Source: CAWGAJ01 sp963820545 (lineage in GTDB: Bacteria > Planctomycetota > Planctomycetia > Pirellulales > Thermoguttaceae). Taken from it: a stretch of DNA of 64,000 bases. Position 1 is the stretch's first letter, and each line of letters begins with the position of its first letter. Below the pieces are notes generated by a model, which was not told where the DNA came from, made no database searches, and saw only the letters and a list, made by a program, of their open reading frames with translations. Of this stretch, positions 8,204 to 16,931 are shown one piece after another. Where the stretch lies: NCBI GenBank assembly GCA_963820545.1, contig CAWGAJ010000001.1, positions 2,604,001 through 2,668,000 of the forward strand, written 5' to 3'. Both the position numbers and the translations under genes were made by a program.

Positions 8204-8264
8204 AGTGGGAAACATTCTCACCCTCTAAAATAAGCGCCCTGGGCCGTCCCGGGGCGTTTTTTTT
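8204..8264 (+). ncRNA. Candidate small RNA, about 60 nt
   Basis: Between the promoter at 8170-8197 and the terminator at 8235-8264 a transcript would start near 8204 and carry a 5' hairpin (GTGGGAA at 8205-8211 with TTCTCAC at 8215-8221), an A-rich linker and the terminator hairpin with its U run. It is convergent with the excisionase-like gene ending at 8263 and begins with the same AGTGGGAAA word as the repeats at 8702-8789. Existence and function are inference. Confidence 0.4.
8235..8264 (+). terminator. Strong intrinsic terminator
   Basis: A 9-bp stem CGCCCTGGG (8235-8243) / CCCGGGGCG (8248-8256) with one G-T pair and the loop CCGT is followed by eight T. On the minus strand it lies just after the stop at 8263 but has a poorer U tract (CTTATTTT), so it may act in both directions. 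Confidence 0.65.
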
Positions 8265-8478
8265 ATTTTTTATCTTCGCCGCCGCCTCTCTGCTCGCCGA
8301 TTCGCTTGATGGTTTCGATTAAATTTTCGCCTTCGACATAGCAGCATCGACCCACGCGAAAAATTTGTAATCCCGCGGCCCTCAATGCACGGAAGCTATG
8401 CCGGCCAAGATGCAAGCGCTGCTTGGCTTCACTTAAGGTGTAAAGTTCAGCCGCGGATATGACACCGGGGACGGTCAT
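8263..8478 (-). CDS. Excisionase-like HTH protein
   Basis: 71 aa with AELYTLSEAKQRLHLGRHSFRALRAAGL, a winged-helix of AlpA/excisionase type, followed by the typical short strand FRVGRCCYVEGENL. The start (ATG 8478) overlaps the upstream stop as ATGA. Likely directionality factor or regulator for the recombinases at 1-1864. Confidence 0.6.
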   Translation of the reverse strand: MTVPGVISAAELYTLSEAKQRLHLGRHSFRALRAAGLQIFRVGRCCYVEGENLIETIKRIGEQRGGGEDKK

Positions 8479-8654
8479 TGGGCCGCCTCCTGCCGTTTTG
8501 GAGAGTCATTCCTGCGAACCATCACGTCATAGCCGAGGTTCTTCAGTTCACGCTTGGCGAGTGATTGGAGTTCACGGTCACCCGATTTCTGAGCGGCACG
8601 GAAAACCTGAAACCACGTATCGGCGGTCGATCTTGGAGATTTCCCTTTGTTCAT
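8475..8654 (-). CDS. Hypothetical small protein
   Basis: 59 aa, ATG 8654 to TGA 8475, coupled by ATGA to the excisionase-like gene. It begins MNKGKSPRSTADTWFQVF and contains the basic helix ELQSLAKRELKNLGYDVMV. No family recognised. Confidence 0.5.
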   Translation of the reverse strand: MNKGKSPRSTADTWFQVFRAAQKSGDRELQSLAKRELKNLGYDVMVRRNDSPKRQEAAQ

Positions 8655-8701
8655 ATCACTAACCTAAAAAAGAAATTTGCATCCTTTTTAGATAGTGACG
8701 A

Positions 8702-8789
8702 GTGGGAAATTGAGTGGGAAATTGAAAAGAGAGTTAACTACTTGGCATGAAAGCAGTTATAAAAACTTGTGGGAAAAATAAGTGGGAAA
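8702..8789 (+). repeat. Iteron-like GTGGGAAA repeats
   Basis: Four direct copies of GTGGGAAA start at 8702, 8714, 8769 and 8782, that is two pairs with 12-13 bp spacing, about one helical turn. The first pair is the longer word GAGTGGGAAATTGA. A fifth copy stands at 8205 at the start of the candidate small RNA. The spacing resembles protein-binding iterons of a replication origin or operator. They lie just after the gene at 8792-9463, whose HTH product is a candidate binder. Confidence 0.5.
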
Positions 8790-8791
8790 AT

Positions 8792-9463
8792 TTATGTGGA
8801 CTTTTTCCCATTTTCCTCCCATGCCTCAAGCATTCCTTCCTTGTCCTTGGAACCTTTGGGCAATGATGTATGGTTTATTTGTTTGAATTGTTTATAAGCC
8901 ACCTTGAAAGCGGTCCAATTATTCAGGGTTCGACGATTTACATGCAGGGCTTTTGCAATATCTTTTTTTGGGGGTAGCTTGCCTGTTGTCTTTATTCTCT
9001 CCTGGATAAAGAGAATAGCACGGGTTTCCGGCGTCAATTGCTCGGCTCCTGGTTTTGCACCAACCGATAAAGATTGTTGGGCTTGCAATTGCGACTCTAT
9101 TTTCTTCCGATCCACCCATGCCCGCGCCCAATCGACAATTTCCTGCAAATTCTTTTGATTAGGCTCTCTTTCGACAATGCGTGATAGATGCACCCATTTT
9201 TCTATATCAAGGCCAGGGGGATCAAACCCCATAGATTCAAGTTCATCATCAATTTGCTTTATAGCTTTAGAAATTTCGGGCACACGTTCACGTAAACCCT
9301 CTGCCCAGATTTTCAGCCTTTTTTGCAGTTTTTTATTGATGGCCTCCAGGTCTAAATGTTTTAAGACTTCCGGGTTCAATTGTCGTATGACTTCCGGGTC
9401 CAATTGATGAGTCTTAATTAAAACTTCGACAGTTTTGATAGATTGGGAATTGTCAGTAGACAT
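8792..9463 (-). CDS. Hypothetical protein with C-terminal HTH
   Basis: 223 aa, first gene of the element from the right. Residues 25-60 contain a repeat-like, Leu-rich helix (LDPEVIRQLNPEVLKHLD), the middle is charged, and residues about 150-195 form an HTH (PPKKDIAKALHVNRRTLNNW). AAAGGA stands before the ATG. It may be the regulator or replication-initiation-like protein of the element; no named family was recognised. Confidence 0.55.
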   Translation of the reverse strand: MSTDNSQSIKTVEVLIKTHQLDPEVIRQLNPEVLKHLDLEAINKKLQKRLKIWAEGLRERVPEISKAIKQIDDELESMGFDPPGLDIEKWVHLSRIVEREPNQKNLQEIVDWARAWVDRKKIESQLQAQQSLSVGAKPGAEQLTPETRAILFIQERIKTTGKLPPKKDIAKALHVNRRTLNNWTAFKVAYKQFKQINHTSLPKGSKDKEGMLEAWEENGKKST

Positions 9464-9702
9464 GATCTTCTATCCTTTCCCGGGCCGGCTGGGCGAATCC
9501 CAAAGGCGATAGAAGTTCCTTTGAGTATCCGCCCGGCCGCTTGGCAGTAGCGAACCGCCTTCCCGGCAATGTCCAATGGTACCTGCTAACAGTACCTAAA
9601 TTCAGATTTTACCGTAAAACGCGAAAATTAAAACCTCGTAAAACAAGGCATTCTGCAAGTATTAGGCACCTGTTAGAACGCCTTTTTTGGATGTATAATC
9701 CT
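9464..9702. other. Gap between the phage-like element and the BMC operon
   Basis: No gene, tRNA or clear attachment-site duplication was found. The element's right end must lie here, but the left end is outside the window, so no att repeat can be compared. Confidence 0.4.
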
Positions 9703-10629
9703 TTACAGCTTTACACTCTCCAGCATTTTACGCAGCACCTCGGCGCTGTTACGCAGTTGTTGCAACTCCTTGGGCCAAAGTTCAATTTCGAAAGTGCCCA
9801 GGATGCCCTGTCGGCCGATGACCGTGGGCACGGAAATTGCCAAATCGTTCAGCCCGTAGCAGCCGTTTTGCATACTGCTCAGCGGCAGAATGCGGCGGGC
9901 ATCCAACACCATGGCGTGAATCACTTCGGCAATGGCCAGGCCCACGGCGAAACCGGCGCCGCCTTTTTTCTTGATGACCTCGGCTCCGGAAGTTTTCGTG
10001 CGGTTGAAAATTTCACTGGCAACAAGCGGATTCCAAGCCGGATGTTTATCCAAGGGCAGTCCGGCCACCGTGGCCCCGGACCAGATGGGCACCATGCTGT
10101 CGCCGTGCTCGCCCAAGATCAAGGCCGATACCTGAGTTGCCGGCGCTGCGAGTTTTTCGGCAATCAGGCTGCGGAAACGGATCGTATCCAAGAGCGTGCC
10201 CAAGCCGATCACCTGGCCGGCCGGCAACCCCAGGCGTTGAGCAGCCGCATAAGTCAGGATATCGACGGGATTGGATACCACCAGAATCACGGCGTCTTTG
10301 CGCAGACCGGATTTTTTGATTTCTTCGAGGATGCCGTTGAACAAAACCACATTGCGGTTGATCAAATCCAACCGGCTTTCATCGGGCTTGCGGCGCAAAC
10401 CGGCAGTAATGCAGATGCAATCGCTCTGGGCAACGTGCTCGTAGGCGCCGGCGCAAATCACTTGATCGGCTATGACCGAGGCACCGTGCATCAGGTCAAG
10501 GGCCTGCCCTTCGGCCAGTTCTGCATTGACATCCAACAAAGCAATTTCATGGACCAGTTTGCCCGTCTGCAAGGCAAACGCCGCGCACGAGCCGACTAAT
10601 CCGCCGCCGCCGATAATGCTGACTTTCAT
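9703..10629 (-). CDS. Lactate/malate dehydrogenase of the BMC operon
   Basis: 308 aa. The Rossmann fold begins MKVSIIGGGGLVGS; the catalytic pair is seen in SRLDLINRN (Asp/Arg region) and GEHGDSMVP (catalytic His). The substrate loop reads TAGLRRKPDESR: Arg at the discriminating position is typical of malate dehydrogenase, Gln of lactate dehydrogenase. Last gene of the operon. An LDH/MDH-like enzyme is part of known PVM microcompartment loci, where it probably recycles NADH made by the aldehyde dehydrogenase. No obvious encapsulation helix. Confidence 0.85.
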   Translation of the reverse strand: MKVSIIGGGGLVGSCAAFALQTGKLVHEIALLDVNAELAEGQALDLMHGASVIADQVICAGAYEHVAQSDCICITAGLRRKPDESRLDLINRNVVLFNGILEEIKKSGLRKDAVILVVSNPVDILTYAAAQRLGLPAGQVIGLGTLLDTIRFRSLIAEKLAAPATQVSALILGEHGDSMVPIWSGATVAGLPLDKHPAWNPLVASEIFNRTKTSGAEVIKKKGGAGFAVGLAIAEVIHAMVLDARRILPLSSMQNGCYGLNDLAISVPTVIGRQGILGTFEIELWPKELQQLRNSAEVLRKMLESVKL

Positions 10630-10688
10630 AAGAAATAATCGAGGTTTGGAGATGTGAGATTTATTATAAACTGAACATTTTATAATTT

Positions 10689-10716
10689 AAGCCCACGGGT
10701 TGCAACCCGTGGGCTT
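10689..10716. repeat. Perfect 28-bp palindrome
   Basis: AAGCCCACGGGTTG followed by its exact reverse complement. An identical copy lies at 58234-58261. Here it stands between the aldolase and dehydrogenase genes and would form a strong stem in the operon mRNA. Confidence 0.8.
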
Positions 10717-10742
10717 GGCGAAGTTGAGTCGATTATTAATTC

Positions 10743-11639
10743 TCATCGCTGGCTTAACGTCATCATCACTTTGTCGGTGATGGCCTGGATGAGGGCTTCT
10801 TGTTCCAAAACAGCGATGGGCATCTCGGACAATGAAGCCGCGGACGCGGCTGCCGCGGCAGACTCATCGGTTGACGATTTCGCCGCGGAGAATGAAGGCG
10901 GTTGGAAACTTTTCGGCGTCACGCCCGTCTCCTGCCAACTATCGCGGAACACGTCGTTGGCGCAGATATCGCAGTTTTTCATTTGTAAGCGCGGATCGGA
11001 AAATCCCCACTTGTCTTTCAGTTCCAATAGGGCCTTGGCCTCGGGCTCGGTAAAGTAATTGATATTGCCCAAGCTCCGCGCGAGCATGAGCATGCGGCAG
11101 TAGGCGTCAAGGATTTCCGTCCACCAATAGGCCCTTTCCACAGACTCGCCGAAACTGACCGTGCCGTGATTGGCCAGAATGATGACGTTCGTTTTGTGGA
11201 CAAAGGGCAGTATTGTTTCGGCAAAATCCTTCCCGCCGGGAATGGCATACTTGGTGATCGGCACGTCGCCGAGGAAAATTTCCACCTCGGGTAGCACGCA
11301 CTGCGGTATTGGTTCGCGAGCGATGCCAAAGGCCGTGGCGTGCGGTGGATGGCAATGCACCACGGCCTTGATCTCCGGCCGCTCTTTCATGATCGCCAGG
11401 TGAAGCTTGATCTCGCTGGTGCGCTTGCGCTTGCCCGAGAGCTGCTTGCCTTCCATGTCCACGATACACAGATCGTCGGGTTTCATAAAGCCCTTGCTGA
11501 TCATCGTCGGCGTGCAAAGCACCTGGTTCTCGGCGATCCGGCAAGAAATATTGCCGTCGTTGGCGGCGGCGAAGCCGCGCTTATAAAGTCGATCGCCGAT
11601 GTCACAGATTTCTTGTTTGATTTTCTGTAGGTTGTGCAT
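10743..11639 (-). CDS. Class II aldolase with C-terminal encapsulation helix
   Basis: 298 aa. Residues 1-215 are a class II aldolase/adducin domain: zinc ligands in VHCHPPHATAFG and LANHGTVSFG. It should cleave L-fuculose- or L-rhamnulose-1-phosphate to DHAP and L-lactaldehyde, the entry step of PVM microcompartments. After a Ser/Ala-rich linker (DESAAAAASAASLSEMP) comes an amphipathic helix, AVLEQEALIQAITDKVMMTL, of the kind that targets cargo to BMC shells. The catalytic domain is preserved. Confidence 0.88.
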   Translation of the reverse strand: MHNLQKIKQEICDIGDRLYKRGFAAANDGNISCRIAENQVLCTPTMISKGFMKPDDLCIVDMEGKQLSGKRKRTSEIKLHLAIMKERPEIKAVVHCHPPHATAFGIAREPIPQCVLPEVEIFLGDVPITKYAIPGGKDFAETILPFVHKTNVIILANHGTVSFGESVERAYWWTEILDAYCRMLMLARSLGNINYFTEPEAKALLELKDKWGFSDPRLQMKNCDICANDVFRDSWQETGVTPKSFQPPSFSAAKSSTDESAAAAASAASLSEMPIAVLEQEALIQAITDKVMMTLSQR

Positions 11640-11651
11640 ATTTTAGTCTAC

Positions 11652-11942
11652 TTATTTCGGCAAATCGTAATCCAAAGTATCGAGGATCGCGGCGTTGTAG
11701 GCATCCAGGGGGATAAGATCCGGGTAAAACGGCATGGCGGCCTCGCGCCCTTCGCTCACGCCGATGCGGCAGCCCACGTGGGCGCCCAATTCGTCCAATA
11801 CCACGATCTCTTCCAAGCGATCGTCAAAACGGCCGGCAAGGTTATCCCAACTTAGCGGCACGGCAAATTTCAGTTTCTTGCCGGTCAAACTTGGGTGCCA
11901 ACGGTTAAGCGTGATCGTGCCGATAACGTCCGCAATTCGCAT
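11652..11942 (-). CDS. BMC-P pentameric shell protein
   Basis: 96 aa of the EutN/CcmL family, starting MRIADVIGTITLNRWHPSLTG; it closes the vertices of the shell. ATG 11942 was chosen over an upstream ATG because the family starts here and AAGGAAAG precedes it. The ribosome site abuts the end of the 72-bp palindromic repeat at 11952-12023. First of three BMC-P genes in the operon. Confidence 0.88.
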   Translation of the reverse strand: MRIADVIGTITLNRWHPSLTGKKLKFAVPLSWDNLAGRFDDRLEEIVVLDELGAHVGCRIGVSEGREAAMPFYPDLIPLDAYNAAILDTLDYDLPK

Positions 11943-11951
11943 TTGCTTTCC

Positions 11952-12023
11952 TTGTAGGGTGCGTGAAACGCACCTTGATAAAAACAATAAGCAATAAAGT
12001 GGTGCGTTTCACGCACCCTACAA
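11952..12023. repeat. Palindromic repeat with 23-bp perfect arms
   Basis: Arms TTGTAGGGTGCGTGAAACGC... (11952-11974) and its exact complement (12001-12023) around a 26-bp A-rich centre. MITE-like. It separates the RpiB-like gene from a BMC-P gene inside the operon and ends next to the ribosome site of the latter, so it could affect translation or RNA stability. Confidence 0.75.
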
Positions 12024-12026
12024 TTT

Positions 12027-12773
12027 CTACATTAATCGTTTTCTAAAAATTTCCGGACAGGGGCGAATGCCGCCGCGGCAGTATTCTCCAACTATCCGAG
12101 ATACCTGGAAAAAAACCACGCTTTGCGGGTCAATCACCAACAGGTTCGCTCCGACCGCACTGGTATCGGCTTCCACCCGGTTGGCATTGCTTATTAAAAC
12201 CGCGCGCAGGCCCGGAGAACGGTTGGTCAAACACATCGCGGCCGCGGTGTGAGGCGTCAGCAACACTCCCAAGGTGTTGCTTTTGGCCAATTCGGCGGCA
12301 AGCTGGTCCGTGGCGGCCAACAGGCAGTCGGTTGTATGGCATTGGACTTCCACACCTTCGCTCTGCAAAGCGCCGGCCAGCAGTTTTGGATCTGTCTTGG
12401 TGCGGACGGCTACGACGACCAACCTCAATGTTGTGTCAGAGGATCGGGTCTGCGACGAACCATGGCCCAGCGTGATATTTTGCTGCCGTAATGCATCGCG
12501 CACAGCCGGGGTAACAACCGTCTGCGGGCCGACCACCACCCGCTGAATCCCTTTCAGACGACCGCTCAGATCCGCCAGCGTAAGGAGCCGTGTGGACAGT
12601 GCCAATTCGCCATTTTCACTCGGCTCGGGCAAAGTGCCTTTTGCTACCGGTTCCGGGGATGCAGCCGCCGGCGTCTCACTCGGCGATGCAGACGCCTTGG
12701 TCTCCGGCGCACGTTTTAGCTCCGCGAGCACTTCGCGCACCAGTCGGTCAATGTCCAGCGGCAGTTGTGTCAT
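12027..12773 (-). CDS. RpiB/LacAB-like protein of PVM microcompartments
   Basis: 248 aa. The first 20 residues, TQLPLDIDRLVREVLAELKR, form an amphipathic helix like a BMC encapsulation peptide, followed by a Pro/Ala/Ser linker (to about residue 55). The C-terminal domain has GVLLTPHTAAAMCLTNR and LRAVLISNANRVEADTSA, reminiscent of ribose-5-phosphate isomerase B folds. A protein of this kind is present in PVM loci, function unknown to me. Start overlaps the BMC-P stop (ATGA). Confidence 0.6.
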   Translation of the reverse strand: MTQLPLDIDRLVREVLAELKRAPETKASASPSETPAAASPEPVAKGTLPEPSENGELALSTRLLTLADLSGRLKGIQRVVVGPQTVVTPAVRDALRQQNITLGHGSSQTRSSDTTLRLVVVAVRTKTDPKLLAGALQSEGVEVQCHTTDCLLAATDQLAAELAKSNTLGVLLTPHTAAAMCLTNRSPGLRAVLISNANRVEADTSAVGANLLVIDPQSVVFFQVSRIVGEYCRGGIRPCPEIFRKRLM

Positions 12774-13030
12774 TGGTCGGGAATCCCCAGCACAGACCAG
12801 CGGACCGGCGATTTTTCGTCACCCAGCATTTCCCGGGCGCCGATGCCGTCGCTGGTTACCATCACCATTTCGCCTCGGCCCGCTCCCAGCTTATCGATCA
12901 CCAGGATGGGATCGCCTTCGATCGTGCGCCCGTCGGCCTGGAGCGCCATTATCAACAGCAGTTTCGCTCCTTCCATGGAAGGATGTTTTACCGTCGCAGT
13001 CGCGCTACCCATCACTCGGCCGATGTACAT
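12770..13030 (-). CDS. BMC-P pentameric shell protein
   Basis: 86 aa, EutN/CcmL family: MYIGRVMGSATATVKHPSMEG and LVIDKLGAGRGEMVMVTSDG are the typical strands. Second vertex protein of the operon, coupled by ATGA to the RpiB-like gene downstream. Confidence 0.9.
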   Translation of the reverse strand: MYIGRVMGSATATVKHPSMEGAKLLLIMALQADGRTIEGDPILVIDKLGAGRGEMVMVTSDGIGAREMLGDEKSPVRWSVLGIPDQ

Positions 13031-13055
13031 AGGGAATAGGGGATAGTGTTTCGTG

Positions 13056-14492
13056 TTATTTACCTAAAATTCGTAAATCGTCAATCATTGCACAGCGCCG
13101 CTCGCGAGTGAATGTAAGCGGGGTGGTGATGCCTTCGCCGGTCGGGCCGGCAATGGAGAAGGAAAGATATCCTTCGCCGCCCAGTCCCAAGCCGGCCAAG
13201 CACGGTCCGTTTTTCACGAAGATCGTGGTATCCATGGCCTTGCCCATCTTGGTCATGTTGCGCACGTTGGTCGAATGGATAATCGCCGTATGGCGGAAGC
13301 CATGTTCGCTTACCCGGGCCTTTTCAATGGCCTCGTCAATATCGCGGCATCGCACAAACGGCAAAAAGGGCATCATCTGCTCCACGGGCACGAATGGATT
13401 CGATTCGTCGGTCTCGCCAAAAAGTATTTCAGTATTGGCCGGGACTGTCTTACCGATGGCTCGGGCGAGCACGGCCGCGTCCTGGCCAATGAAATCATTG
13501 TGCGGAACGTCGTGTTTATGTTCGCCTTCGCCCACCGAGGTAATAGCGGCCTTTGTCAGGGCGTTGATTTCCGCCGTTCTCAGGCGCACGGCGCCGGCGC
13601 GTTCCATTGCGCCCAGCATGGCATCAAATACCTTTTCCACCACGAAAACCTGCTTTTCGGAAATGCACAAAAGATTATTATCGTAAGCGCCGCCTTGGAT
13701 AATCGAGCGCGCGGCGCGTTCGAGATCGGCGGTTTCGTCGACCACCACCGGCGGATTGCCCGGGCCGGCCACGATCGCCCGCTTAGCCTGCTGCATGGCC
13801 GCCTTGGCCACCCCCGGTCCGCCGGTGACACAAAGCAGGTTGATGTCAGGATGCTTGAAGATCGCATTGGCCGTTTCCAGCGTGGGCTCGATGATAACGC
13901 AGATCAAGTTGTCGATGCCCAGGTCTTTGGAAATCGCCTCGTTGTAGCGGCGCACACCTTCGGCCGCCACGCGCTTGCCGCTGGGGTGCGGATTAAAGAC
14001 CACTGTGTTGCCGGCCGCGATCATGGAGATGGCATTTCCCGTCAGCGTGGGCAGCGAGTGCGTCACGGGCGTTATGGCCCCGATCACGCCGAAGGGAGCG
14101 TGCTCGATCACGGCCAGCCCGTGGTCGCCGCTGAACACCTCGCTGTGTAAAAATTCCACGCCCAGGGCACGTTCGCCGAGGATTTTAATTTTTTCGATTT
14201 TGTGTTCCAGCCGGCCGATTTTGGTTTCTTCCATCTCCATCGTGCCCAGTTCCACGCATTGGTCGATGGCAATGCGGCGGATGTGGCCGATAATGCGATT
14301 GCGATCTTCGAGTGTGCGGCGCGAAAGTTGTTCAAAGGCGTCGCGGGCCGCTGTTACGGCCTGGTTCACGTCGGTGAACAAGCCGAAACGGCCCTGACGT
14401 GCGCCGCCGATATGTGTTTCAGCGCCATTGGCACCCAGCCGGGTAATCACCTGCTCGACTACGCTGCGGATCAGTTTTTCATCGACATACAT
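13056..14492 (-). CDS. CoA-acylating aldehyde dehydrogenase (PduP/EutE type)
   Basis: 478 aa. Residues 1-20 (MYVDEKLIRSVVEQVITRLG) match the amphipathic targeting helix of BMC aldehyde dehydrogenases. The ALDH core has CVTGGPGVAKAAM and the catalytic Cys276 in NNLLCISEK. It oxidises the aldehyde (here probably lactaldehyde) with NAD+ and CoA to acyl-CoA inside the shell; PduL and the kinase of the same operon continue the path. Flanked on both sides by BMC-P genes. Confidence 0.92.
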   Translation of the reverse strand: MYVDEKLIRSVVEQVITRLGANGAETHIGGARQGRFGLFTDVNQAVTAARDAFEQLSRRTLEDRNRIIGHIRRIAIDQCVELGTMEMEETKIGRLEHKIEKIKILGERALGVEFLHSEVFSGDHGLAVIEHAPFGVIGAITPVTHSLPTLTGNAISMIAAGNTVVFNPHPSGKRVAAEGVRRYNEAISKDLGIDNLICVIIEPTLETANAIFKHPDINLLCVTGGPGVAKAAMQQAKRAIVAGPGNPPVVVDETADLERAARSIIQGGAYDNNLLCISEKQVFVVEKVFDAMLGAMERAGAVRLRTAEINALTKAAITSVGEGEHKHDVPHNDFIGQDAAVLARAIGKTVPANTEILFGETDESNPFVPVEQMMPFLPFVRCRDIDEAIEKARVSEHGFRHTAIIHSTNVRNMTKMGKAMDTTIFVKNGPCLAGLGLGGEGYLSFSIAGPTGEGITTPLTFTRERRCAMIDDLRILGK

Positions 14493-14519
14493 GGCAGATC
14501 CTCGTTTATTAGCTATCAG

Positions 14520-14831
14520 CTATTTATCCTTCTGATACACACTCAATTGGCCCACGTGGACGGAATCAATAATGCCGATGATCACGGTATCGACGGGCAG
14601 GCTTTTGGTTTCGGGAGTCAAGCGGGCGCTGGAGCCCTGCGTGATCAGGACGAACTCGCCTTCGCCCGCCCCCACCGTATCGACCGCCACAAACGAGCGG
14701 CCCGTGGCCGTCAAGGTATTGCGGTTTTCGAGATCGAGCCGGTACGGCTCGACGACCAGCATTTTGTGCCCTTTCATCGAGGCCACTTTCTGGGTGGCAA
14801 CGAGCGATCCGGTGACTTTGGCAATCAGCAT
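14520..14831 (-). CDS. BMC-P pentameric shell protein
   Basis: 103 aa, EutN/CcmL family: MLIAKVTGSLVATQKVASMKG and FVAVDTVGAGEGEFVLITQG. Third and most EutN-like vertex protein of the locus. Having three different BMC-P genes and no BMC-T gene fits PVM-type loci as I know them. Confidence 0.92.
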   Translation of the reverse strand: MLIAKVTGSLVATQKVASMKGHKMLVVEPYRLDLENRNTLTATGRSFVAVDTVGAGEGEFVLITQGSSARLTPETKSLPVDTVIIGIIDSVHVGQLSVYQKDK

Positions 14832-14834
14832 GAT

Positions 14835-16022
<1,188 letters not shown>

Positions 16023-16097
16023 GGCATCCTTTCTCAGGGATTGTGGATTGGAGATTAGATTTATGAAAACCAATCCTTAATCCCCAATCCCTTTTTA

Positions 16098-16367
16098 TTA
16101 CGACAGATACGCGGTGATTACGCCTTGGGCCGGTCGGGGAATAATATGACTGGCCACCAGTTCGCCGACCTGCGAGGCGGCGCTGGCGCCGGCCTCGACG
16201 GCCGCGCGAACGCTCCCCACGTCGCCGCGAACCACGGTGGTCACCAATCCGCCGCCAATCTGAATCCGCTTGACGATCTGTACGTTGGCCGCCTTGCACA
16301 TGGCGTCGGTCGCTTCCACCAATGCCACCAAACCTTTAGTTTCCAATAATCCAATGGCGTCTTGCAT
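16098..16367 (-). CDS. BMC-H hexameric shell protein
   Basis: 89 aa, Pfam BMC fold: MQDAIGLLETKGLVALVEATDAM, pore loop KRIQIGGGLV, and SVRAAVEAGASAASQVGELV. It forms the facets of the shell. A 161-bp gap separates it from the second BMC-H gene. Confidence 0.95.
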   Translation of the reverse strand: MQDAIGLLETKGLVALVEATDAMCKAANVQIVKRIQIGGGLVTTVVRGDVGSVRAAVEAGASAASQVGELVASHIIPRPAQGVITAYLS

Positions 16368-16528
16368 CGTAGCTATTACCTTTCTTTACGAGAATGAATT
16401 GTAAAGTTTTTGTCTATCCAACTTGCCACAAGGGTTTTCCAAAGCACAAGGTCGAGTTCGCTCGCTTCTGCGTTTCTTAATCCTCATTTCTGAATCCCGA
16501 ACCCTGAACCCTGAACCCCGAACCCTCA

Positions 16529-16837
16529 TTAATCGGCCGAGGCCTGTTTGACCTTGGCCGGCAGGACTACTTCCAGGTCTTCATGCGGACGAGGAATAAC
16601 CTGCACGCTGACAATCTCACCGATGCGTCCGCCGGCGGCGGCGCCGGCGTCGGTGGCCGCCTTCACGGCGGCAGTATCGCCGGTGACAAACGCGCTGACC
16701 AGTCCGCTGCCGACCTTGTCCCAGCCGAGAAACTCCACGTTGGCTGCTTTTAACATCGCGTCGCTGGCTTCCACCAGGGTCACGAAACCCTTGGTCTCAA
16801 TCATGCCCAGCGCTTCCATTACTTTTCCTTTTGCCAT
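16529..16837 (-). CDS. BMC-H hexameric shell protein
   Basis: 102 aa, BMC fold: EALGMIETKGFVTLVEASDAM and pore loop GWDKVGSGLVSAF, with a short charged C-terminal tail (VVLPAKVKQASAD). The pore loop differs from the other BMC-H (KVGSG against QIGGG), which suggests different selectivity. Confidence 0.95.
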   Translation of the reverse strand: MAKGKVMEALGMIETKGFVTLVEASDAMLKAANVEFLGWDKVGSGLVSAFVTGDTAAVKAATDAGAAAGGRIGEIVSVQVIPRPHEDLEVVLPAKVKQASAD

Positions 16838-16900
16838 GATATGTTTTCTCCTTGCGAGAAACTCCGAGGTGAAATGGTGAACTGATAATTAACCACGTTA

Positions 16901-16922
16901 CCCCGGGTGTATGCACCCGGGG
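16901..16922. repeat. Short palindrome between pduL and BMC-H
   Basis: CCCCGGGTG TATG CACCCGGGG: a 9-bp stem with a 4-nt loop, placed after the pduL stop and before the first BMC-H gene. It may stabilise or attenuate the mRNA upstream of the shell genes. Confidence 0.65.
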
Positions 16923-16931
16923 CTAAATATT

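Noticed and set aside
9464..9702. tRNA or att site as integration target
   Set aside because: No cloverleaf and no repeat to compare with, since the element's left end is outside the window.
9541..10599. Long plus-strand open frame (352 aa)
   Set aside because: It is antisense to the dehydrogenase gene, which has a full set of family motifs; the frame has no ribosome site and no domain.
13275..14150. 291-aa plus-strand frame
   Set aside because: Antisense to the aldehyde dehydrogenase; His/Arg-rich composition is typical of a GC-rich shadow frame.
16480..16528. GAACCCTGAACCCTGAACC repeats as CRISPR-like array
   Set aside because: Only a few short tandem units without spacers.
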